From positions 1-14,527 of the forward strand of contig CAMCJY010000020.1 of NCBI GenBank assembly GCA_945875225.1: a stretch of DNA of 14,527 bases. The letters run 5' to 3'. The DNA comes from Comamonas sp. lk (GTDB lineage Bacteria; Pseudomonadota; Gammaproteobacteria; Burkholderiales; Burkholderiaceae_C). A program made the position numbers and the translations under genes. This document shows, piece after piece, positions 1-5,099 of the stretch (position 1 is the first letter of the stretch; every line of letters starts with the position of its first letter). The notes beneath the pieces were generated by a model. It saw only the letters and a list, made by a program, of their open reading frames with translations. It did not search any database and was not told the DNA's origin.

Positions 1-447
1 AATTTCAAGACGGTGAAAACCTCGATCAAACGTCTCAAGGAAATGAAGATTGAACAGGAAGCCGGTCTTGATGCGATGAGCAAAAAAGAACAGCTGATGT
101 TTGCCCGTGAATTGGCCAAACTGGAAAAAGACATTGGCGGCATTCAAGACATGGCGACTTTGCCCGACGCTATTTTTGTGATTGACGTGGGCTACCACAA
201 GATTGCGATTGCAGAATCGCGCAAACTGGGCATTCCTCTCATTGGCGTGGTGGACTCCAATCACTCGCCCGAAGGCATTGATTACGTGATTCCAGGTAAC
301 GACGATTCCTCCAAGGCCGTCACCTTGTACGCCCGCGGCATTGCTGATGCAGTGCTCGAAGGCCGCGCCAATGCGGTCGATGACCTGGTCAAGGCCGTGG
401 TGGCCGAGAGTGAAGATGAGTTTGTAGAGGTTGAAGAGGCTGCTTAA
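1..447 (+). CDS. rpsB: 30S ribosomal protein S2, 3' part (5' end outside window)
   Basis: This is the C-terminal part (148 residues) of ribosomal protein uS2, which binds the head-body junction of the small subunit and is needed for S1 to join. The frame is open from base 1, so the gene starts before the window. Visible S2 landmarks are SIKRLKEM near the beginning, LPDAIFVID, LGIPLIGVVDSN and the closing VIPGNDD block followed by AVTLY, all in the usual S2 order. The tail is acidic (EDEFVEVEEAA) and ends at TAA 445-447. Full-length S2 is about 240-250 residues, so roughly 100 N-terminal residues are missing. It is followed by an intrinsic terminator and then tsf, the conserved rpsB-tsf pairing. 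Identification is certain; only the 5' end is unknown. Confidence 0.97.
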   Translation, partial: NFKTVKTSIKRLKEMKIEQEAGLDAMSKKEQLMFARELAKLEKDIGGIQDMATLPDAIFVIDVGYHKIAIAESRKLGIPLIGVVDSNHSPEGIDYVIPGNDDSSKAVTLYARGIADAVLEGRANAVDDLVKAVVAESEDEFVEVEEAA

Positions 448-464
448 GCGCGCCCACAACCCTT

Positions 465-493
465 AAAAGGGGGCTTGCTAGCCCCTTTTTTTT
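465..493 (+). terminator. Intrinsic terminator or attenuator between rpsB and tsf
   Basis: A GGGGC arm (470-474) pairs perfectly with GCCCC (481-485) around a six-base loop TTGCTA. The stem is extended by A465-468 pairing with the T run, and eight Ts follow (486-493). This is a textbook Rho-independent terminator. Because tsf follows at once and no separate promoter is evident in 494-531, it probably acts as a partial terminator, letting a fraction of rpsB transcripts read through into tsf and so setting an S2 to EF-Ts ratio. That role is inferred from the known rpsB-tsf arrangement in other bacteria. Confidence 0.85.
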
Positions 494-531
494 AGCAAAG
501 AAACCGATTAATTTGTTTACGGAGTAAAGAA

Positions 532-1455
532 ATGGTAGCAATTACTGCAAGCATGGTCGCCGAACTGCGCGGCAAAACCGATGCACCCATGATGGAATGC
601 AAAAAAGCCCTGACCGAGGCCGACGGCGACATGGTCAAGGCCGAGGAATTATTACGCGTTAAATTGGGTAGCAAAGCCGGTAAAGCGGCAGCCCGCGTCA
701 CTGCAGAGGGCGTGGTTGCGATCGCCAGCGATGCGGCTGGCAGCGCGATGATTGAGGTCAATTGCGAAACTGATTTCGTGACTAAGAATGACAGCTTTCT
801 GGCGCTGGCCCATGGAGCGGCCCAGTTGGTGGCCCAGCACAATCCGGCAGACCTAGTCGCGTTGGCGGGCTTACCCTTTAGCCTGGCTGGCTTTGGTCCG
901 ACCTTGGAAGACGTGCGTAAAGGCCTGATCGGAAAAATCGGCGAAAACATGACGTTCCGCCGCTTCCAGCGCTTTGCCTCCGTTGCCCAAGTGGCTTCCT
1001 ATTTGCACGGCACGCGTATCGGTGTGGTGGTGCAATTCGATGGCGATGCAGTAGCCGCCAAGGACGTGGCAATGCACGTGGCCGCTATGAAGCCAGTGTC
1101 TTTGTCCAGTGCCGACGTGCCCGCTGAACTGGTGGAGCGCGAACGCTCTGTCGCGGCAGCTAAAGCCGCCGAAGATGCAGCCGTGGCAACAGCGGCAGGC
1201 AAGCCTGTGCAGTCGGCCGAAATTGTGATTAAACGCATTGAGGGCGGTGTGCAGAAATACCTCAAAGAGGTGTCGCTGCTGAACCAGACCTTTGTGAAAA
1301 ACGACAAGCAGACGGTGGAGCAAATGCTCAAAGGCTGCGCTACGACGGTCCATGGCTTTACCCTGTATGTGGTGGGCGAGGGCATCGAAAAGCGGGTCGA
1401 CGATTTCGCCGCCGAAGTGGCCGCGCAGGTTGCCGCTGCCAAACAAGGCGCCTAA
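532..1455 (+). CDS. tsf: Elongation factor Ts (EF-Ts)
   Basis: EF-Ts is the guanine-nucleotide exchange factor that recycles EF-Tu from GDP to GTP in the cytoplasm. The 307-residue product has the N-terminal UBA-like module (residues 1 to about 50, with ELRGKTDAPMMECKKAL). The hallmark TDFV motif at residues 80-83 enters the EF-Tu nucleotide site. Core subdomains follow (including the GENMTFRRF and KPVSL segments), and the C-terminal module carries LLNQTFVKN. Length is close to that of beta-proteobacterial EF-Ts. The start is ATG 532 with GGAG at 521-524, seven bases upstream. The C-terminus is alanine-rich, as in relatives. It lies 84 bases after rpsB, with the terminator between them. Identification is certain. 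Confidence 0.97.
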   Translation: MVAITASMVAELRGKTDAPMMECKKALTEADGDMVKAEELLRVKLGSKAGKAAARVTAEGVVAIASDAAGSAMIEVNCETDFVTKNDSFLALAHGAAQLVAQHNPADLVALAGLPFSLAGFGPTLEDVRKGLIGKIGENMTFRRFQRFASVAQVASYLHGTRIGVVVQFDGDAVAAKDVAMHVAAMKPVSLSSADVPAELVERERSVAAAKAAEDAAVATAAGKPVQSAEIVIKRIEGGVQKYLKEVSLLNQTFVKNDKQTVEQMLKGCATTVHGFTLYVVGEGIEKRVDDFAAEVAAQVAAAKQGA

Positions 1456-1465
1456 ACTCCTCCAA

Positions 1466-1511
1466 GCCGCCATGCCCGCGTTGGACATTAATGCAATGGA
1501 CGCATGGCGGC
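1466..1511 (+). repeat. 10-bp perfect inverted repeat upstream of pyrH
   Basis: GCCGCCATGC at 1466-1475 is exactly complementary to GCATGGCGGC at 1502-1511. Inside it, GCGTT (1478-1482) can pair with AATGC (1490-1494), including one G-U pair, leaving a loop of seven bases. No T run follows the right arm, so it does not look like an intrinsic terminator. It occupies about half of the 95-base tsf-pyrH gap and ends 39 bases before the pyrH start. It could be an mRNA processing or stability hairpin, or a dyad for a DNA-binding protein; the sequence does not decide between these. Confidence 0.6.
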
Positions 1512-1550
1512 GTCAAAATACTTACTAACCTGCCGCACCCGGATGCTGAT

Positions 1551-2273
1551 ATGACCCAGATAAAGCCCGCCTACAGTCGAATTTTGTTGAAACTGTCCGG
1601 CGAGGCCTTGATGGGCGATGACCAGTTTGGCATTAACCGCGACACCATTGTGCGTATGGTGGACGAGATTGCTGAGGTCACCCGTCTGGGGGTTCAGCTT
1701 GCGGTGGTGATTGGCGGGGGTAATATTTTCCGTGGCGTGGCCGGTGGCTCCGTCGGTATGGACCGCGCAACTGCCGACTACATGGGCATGCTGGCGACCG
1801 TCATGAATGCCTTGGCGCTTGGCGACACCATGAACAAGGCTGGCTTGACTGCTCGGGTTATGTCGGCCATCGGTATTGAGCAAGTGGTAGAGCCCTACGT
1901 ACGGCCTAAAGCGCTGCAATACCTGGAAGAAGGCAAGGTGGTTATTTTTGCCGCCGGTACCGGCAACCCGTTTTTTACCACCGATACCGCCGCCGCCTTG
2001 CGGGGTGCGGAAATTGGGGCGCAAATTGTGCTCAAGGCCACCAAGGTGGACGGTGTGTATGACGCAGACCCGAAAAAAGTGCCTACCGCCAAGCGCTATG
2101 CCAGCCTGACTTTCGATAGCGCGATGCAACAAAATCTGGGCATCATGGATGCGGCAGCTTTTGCCCTGTGCCGTGATCAGAAATTACCGATCAAGGTTTT
2201 CTCAATTTTCAAGCACGGCGCGCTTAAGCGTGTGGTGATGGGTGAGGACGAAGGCACGCTGGTGCATGTTTGA
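1551..2273 (+). CDS. pyrH: UMP kinase (uridylate kinase)
   Basis: PyrH phosphorylates UMP to UDP with ATP in pyrimidine nucleotide synthesis; it is a hexameric cytoplasmic enzyme of the amino-acid kinase family, unrelated to eukaryotic UMP/CMP kinases. The 240 residues show KLSGEAL (14-20), the glycine-rich VVIGGGNIFRG (52-62), GTGNPFFTTDTAA (136-148), which contributes to UMP binding, and ATKVDGVYDADPK (163-175) of the ATP site. ATG 1551 was chosen because it gives the family's usual N-terminus and length. An in-frame ATG at 1491 would add 20 residues that look unlike PyrH and would overlap the upstream inverted repeat. The Shine-Dalgarno is weak (GGA 1541-1543). Its place between tsf and frr is the conserved order. 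Confidence 0.96.
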   Translation: MTQIKPAYSRILLKLSGEALMGDDQFGINRDTIVRMVDEIAEVTRLGVQLAVVIGGGNIFRGVAGGSVGMDRATADYMGMLATVMNALALGDTMNKAGLTARVMSAIGIEQVVEPYVRPKALQYLEEGKVVIFAAGTGNPFFTTDTAAALRGAEIGAQIVLKATKVDGVYDADPKKVPTAKRYASLTFDSAMQQNLGIMDAAAFALCRDQKLPIKVFSIFKHGALKRVVMGEDEGTLVHV

Positions 2274-2279
2274 ATTTTT

Positions 2280-2283
2280 GGAG
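2280..2283 (+). promoter_or_regulatory. Ribosome binding site that sets the frr start
   Basis: GGAG at 2280-2283 lies eight bases before ATG 2292. An in-frame GTG at 2283 would overlap this site and have no site of its own, so ATG 2292 is the start. Confidence 0.8.
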
Positions 2284-2291
2284 TGACGAGT

Positions 2292-2852
2292 ATGACGATC
2301 GCAGACATCCGGGGCCACATGGAAGGCAAGATGGACCAGTCCATCGCTAATTTCAAAAATACCTTGACCAAAGTGCGCACCGGGCGTGCCAACCCGGCAT
2401 TGCTGGACACGGTGCAGGTGGAGTACTACGGCTCCATGGTGCCCCTGAGCCAGGTGGCCAACCTGAATTTGATCGATGCCCGCACGATTGGTATTCAGCC
2501 CTGGGAAAAGGGTATGGGCGCCAAGATTGAAAAAGCGATTCGCGAGAGTGATCTGGGTTTGAACCCGGCTTCCATGGGCGACTTGATCCGCGTACCCATG
2601 CCGATGATGACCGAGGAGCGCCGCAAGGAATTGACCAAGGTTGTCAGGAACGAAGGCGAAAACGCAAAAATTGCCATCCGCAATTTGCGCCGCGAAGCCA
2701 ATGACGCAGTCAAAAAATTGGAAAAAGACAAAGAGGTTTCTGAAGACGACCAAAAGCGTTCCGAGGCGGATATCCAAAAATTGACCGACCGCTACATTGC
2801 CGACGTCGACAAGTTGGTTGCCGCTAAAGAGCAAGAGATCATGGCCGTATAA
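2292..2852 (+). CDS. frr: Ribosome recycling factor
   Basis: RRF splits post-termination ribosomes together with EF-G and is essential in bacteria. The 186-residue product matches the usual length of about 185. It shows the N-terminal helix with FKNTLTKVRTGRANPALLD, the domain II segment VEYYGSMVPLSQVANL, then IGIQPWEKG, the IPMPMMTEERRKEL-type segment (here VPMPMMTEERRKEL), and the long C-terminal helices rich in K, E and D. It sits 18 bases after pyrH, so the two are probably co-transcribed. The start is ATG 2292, set by the GGAG just upstream. In most beta-proteobacteria the next gene would be uppS; here the next gene is cdsA after 100 bases. Identification is certain. Confidence 0.97.
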   Translation: MTIADIRGHMEGKMDQSIANFKNTLTKVRTGRANPALLDTVQVEYYGSMVPLSQVANLNLIDARTIGIQPWEKGMGAKIEKAIRESDLGLNPASMGDLIRVPMPMMTEERRKELTKVVRNEGENAKIAIRNLRREANDAVKKLEKDKEVSEDDQKRSEADIQKLTDRYIADVDKLVAAKEQEIMAV

Positions 2853-2952
2853 GCGCCCTGATGATGGCCACCAACGCGCTGACCGGCCCATACGCCAAAG
2901 CGCAAGCCCTGTGCGCCGCATTGATGGGCGCTTCTTGCCACCTCGCAAGCCC

Positions 2953-3798
2953 ATGCTAAAGCAGCGCATCATTACCGCCGTGCTGCTTTTGTCGGTTTTG
3001 ATCCCCGCTGTTTGGGCCGATGATCCCTTGGCCTTTGTGTTGTTGACCGCTTTGATGATGGGCGCGGCCGGCTGGGAATGGGCGCGCTTATGTGCCTGGT
3101 CTAGCGGGCCCGCGCGCGCCAGTGGTCTGGGCTTTGCCTTACTTTGTTTTATTTTCTGGCGCGAAGGCGGCACTGCCCAGGCTTGGCCCTGGTTGTGGTG
3201 GGCTGTCGGTTCGGCCTGGGTCTTGCTGGCTGCACGTCTTTTACAGGGTGGGGTAGATGCATGGCTGCGCGTGCCTGCAACGCTTCGCTGGGGCGCGGGC
3301 ATGGTGGCCTTGTTTGCCGCCTGGGTGGCCCTGGTGCAAGCGCGTGCTCTGGGCGTTAACTTTTTGTTTTCGGTGTTTGTGCTGGTCTGGGGCGCCGATG
3401 TCGCGGCGTATTTTTGCGGCCGCCTGTGGGGTGGTCGCTGGATTACACGCAAACTGGCGGTGGCGATCAGTCCCGGCAAGACCTGGGAAGGCGCTTTAGG
3501 TGGCTTGGTACTGGTGATGCTTGTGGCATTTGCCTGGCGCCAAGGGGAGGCTGCTAGCCAATGGGGCGCGTTGAGCCTTTACGGGCGACTCGCCGAGGGC
3601 GGCCCTGTTTTTATGGTGGTATCGGTCGCGTTTTTAACGACTATGAGTGTGGCGGGGGATTTGCTGGAATCGCTGTTTAAGCGTGCAGCCGGTGTGAAAG
3701 ACAGCAGCGGCTTGTTGCCAGGGCATGGCGGCGTGCTCGACCGCATCGACGCCTTGTTGCCCGTGCTGCCGCTGGCTATGTTGTTGTGTGTCCGCTAA
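2953..3798 (+). CDS. cdsA: Phosphatidate cytidylyltransferase (CDP-diglyceride synthase)
   Basis: CdsA is an inner-membrane enzyme that converts phosphatidic acid and CTP into CDP-diacylglycerol, the precursor of all major phospholipids. The 281-residue product is strongly hydrophobic, with several membrane segments starting at residues 7-25. It ends with the complete family signature SLFKR..VKDSSGLLPGHGGVLDR spread over residues 240-264, including the Mg-binding KD (249-250) and HGG. ATG 2953 gives the typical MLKQRIITA N-terminus; the frame is open further upstream, but that stretch does not resemble CdsA. No Shine-Dalgarno is visible before the start. That would fit a gene once translated by coupling to an upstream neighbour that is now missing. 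dxr follows after 25 bases. Confidence 0.95.
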   Translation: MLKQRIITAVLLLSVLIPAVWADDPLAFVLLTALMMGAAGWEWARLCAWSSGPARASGLGFALLCFIFWREGGTAQAWPWLWWAVGSAWVLLAARLLQGGVDAWLRVPATLRWGAGMVALFAAWVALVQARALGVNFLFSVFVLVWGADVAAYFCGRLWGGRWITRKLAVAISPGKTWEGALGGLVLVMLVAFAWRQGEAASQWGALSLYGRLAEGGPVFMVVSVAFLTTMSVAGDLLESLFKRAAGVKDSSGLLPGHGGVLDRIDALLPVLPLAMLLCVR

Positions 3799-3813
3799 GG
3801 GGGTATTGCACAT

Positions 3814-3818
3814 GGAGG
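3814..3818 (+). promoter_or_regulatory. Ribosome binding site that sets the dxr start
   Basis: A full GGAGG at 3814-3818 lies five bases before ATG 3824. The alternative in-frame ATG at 3812 overlaps this site and would add four residues (MEAA) not typical of Dxr, so 3824 is preferred. Confidence 0.8.
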
Positions 3819-3823
3819 CAGCT

Positions 3824-5017
3824 ATGCAGACCGTCAGTATTTTGGGCTCTACGGGCTCTATTGGTGTCAACACTTTAGATGTGATTTCGCGCCAACCAGA
3901 CCGCTACCGGGTTTTTGCCCTCAGCGCCCATAGCCGGGTTGACACCATGACTGCCCAATGCATGCAATTTAAGCCGCGCTATGCGGTGATGGTCAGCGAG
4001 CCGCATGCCCGCGAACTCAGGCGCGCACTGGCTGACCTGGGTTTGCCCACCGAAGTGCTGTCGGGCCCCCAAGCGCTGGAATGGGTGGCTGCGCACGATG
4101 AGGTCACGACCGTGATGGCCGCTATCGTGGGCGCTGCGGGCTTGGCTTCTTGCATTGCCGCCGCTTTGGCGGGCAAGCGTCTGCTTTTGGCCAACAAAGA
4201 GGCCTTGGTGGTGGGCGGAGCATTCTTTATGGACGCCGTCCAGCGCGGTGGGGCCACGCTCTTGCCGATTGATAGCGAGCACTCGGCCATTTTTCAGTCT
4301 TTGCCGGAAAACCCGCAGGCCTGGCCTTCGGTGATCGACAAAATTATTTTGACTGCTTCGGGCGGGCCGTTTCGTACGCGTGATCCGGCCACTTTGCGCC
4401 ATGTCACCCCGCAGGAGGCCTGCGCCCACCCTAATTGGGTGATGGGCCGCAAGATTTCGGTGGATTCGGCCACCATGATGAACAAAGCGCTGGAGGTGAT
4501 CGAGGCCAAGTTTTTGTTTGGCGTGGCTCCGAAAACGGTGGAGGTGATCATCCATCCGCAAAGCGTGATTCATTCCATGGTGCAATTTGTGGACCATTCG
4601 GTCTTAGCCCAACTGGGGACGCCAGATATGCGCGGGCCCATTGCCTATGGTCTGGCGTGGCCGGGCCGCCATGTTTCGGGCGCCGGTGCCATCGACTTTG
4701 CCAGCCTTTCGGCGTTGACCTTCGAAAGCTTTTCCCATCCGGACCACCAGCAACGTTTTCCCGGGCTGAAGCTGGCCTGGGAGGCGCTCGACGCGGTACC
4801 CGGCACGACGGCGGTTCTCAACGCCGCCAATGAATTGGCCGTTGCGGCCTTCCTAGAGGGAAAAATCCGCTTTGACCAGATTCATGCAGTCAATCTGGAG
4901 ACCTTGGCGCGTTTTATTCCTGCGGCCCCAGTTTCCCTGCAAGACCTTTTAGCCATCGACCAGGAGGCACGCTCCCAAGCAAGTGGCCAAGTTTCCGCCC
5001 TGCGGGTCGCATCCTGA
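3824..5017 (+). CDS. dxr: 1-deoxy-D-xylulose 5-phosphate reductoisomerase
   Basis: Dxr catalyses the NADPH-dependent rearrangement and reduction of DXP to 2-C-methyl-D-erythritol 4-phosphate, the committed step of the MEP isoprenoid pathway and the target of fosmidomycin. The 397-residue product has the NADPH-binding GSTGSIG at residues 8-14, then LLANKEALVVGG, and the metal and substrate motif PIDSEHSA with D150, S151 and E152. TASGGPFR, HPNWVMGRKISVDSATMMNK and a second metal-ligand glutamate at about residue 224 follow. Length matches the family. Gene order cdsA-dxr is the beta-proteobacterial arrangement and differs from E. coli, where dxr comes before uppS and cdsA. The gene normally following, rseP, is absent. 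Identification is certain. Confidence 0.97.
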   Translation: MQTVSILGSTGSIGVNTLDVISRQPDRYRVFALSAHSRVDTMTAQCMQFKPRYAVMVSEPHARELRRALADLGLPTEVLSGPQALEWVAAHDEVTTVMAAIVGAAGLASCIAAALAGKRLLLANKEALVVGGAFFMDAVQRGGATLLPIDSEHSAIFQSLPENPQAWPSVIDKIILTASGGPFRTRDPATLRHVTPQEACAHPNWVMGRKISVDSATMMNKALEVIEAKFLFGVAPKTVEVIIHPQSVIHSMVQFVDHSVLAQLGTPDMRGPIAYGLAWPGRHVSGAGAIDFASLSALTFESFSHPDHQQRFPGLKLAWEALDAVPGTTAVLNAANELAVAAFLEGKIRFDQIHAVNLETLARFIPAAPVSLQDLLAIDQEARSQASGQVSALRVAS

Positions 5018-5024
5018 GGCCGTT

Positions 5025-5054
5025 ATGATGGTGCTTGCCGTCATTTGCCGCTGA
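5025..5054 (+). pseudogene. Nine-codon mini-ORF, possible vestige of the rseP start
   Basis: Seven bases after the dxr stop, ATG ATG begins a reading frame encoding MMVLAVICR and then TGA (5052-5054). It sits exactly where rseP would start in related genomes. The hydrophobic opening (methionines, then V, L, A, V, I) resembles the first residues of RseP's N-terminal membrane helix. No HExxH zinc motif, PDZ domain or other RseP part is present anywhere in the 82-base gap. The link to rseP is inference from position and a very short resemblance; it may simply be a chance ORF. Confidence 0.25.
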
Positions 5055-5099
5055 GGCCTATTTTGGGCTTTGCGCCGCACACTCGCACTTTCTTTCACT

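Noticed and set aside
871..1488. Antisense open frame of 205 codons opposite tsf
   Set aside because: Histidine- and cysteine-rich translation typical of antisense noise; tsf on the other strand explains the region fully.
1491..1550. Upstream ATG 1491 as the pyrH start
   Set aside because: The extra 20 residues are unlike PyrH N-termini and are encoded across the inverted repeat; ATG 1551 gives the normal length.
2861..2959. Small ORF (32 codons) in the frr-cdsA gap beginning MMATNALTGPY
   Set aside because: It matches no protein I recognise and has no ribosome binding site; it most likely reflects chance in GC-rich DNA.
2202..3479. Long open frame of 425 codons on the - strand across pyrH, frr and cdsA
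   Set aside because: It lies opposite three clearly recognised genes, its translation shows no family features, and such antisense frames are common in GC-rich coding DNA.
3725..3823. Apparent N-terminal extension of dxr into the end of cdsA
   Set aside because: The added residues do not match Dxr, and a GGAGG site selects ATG 3824.
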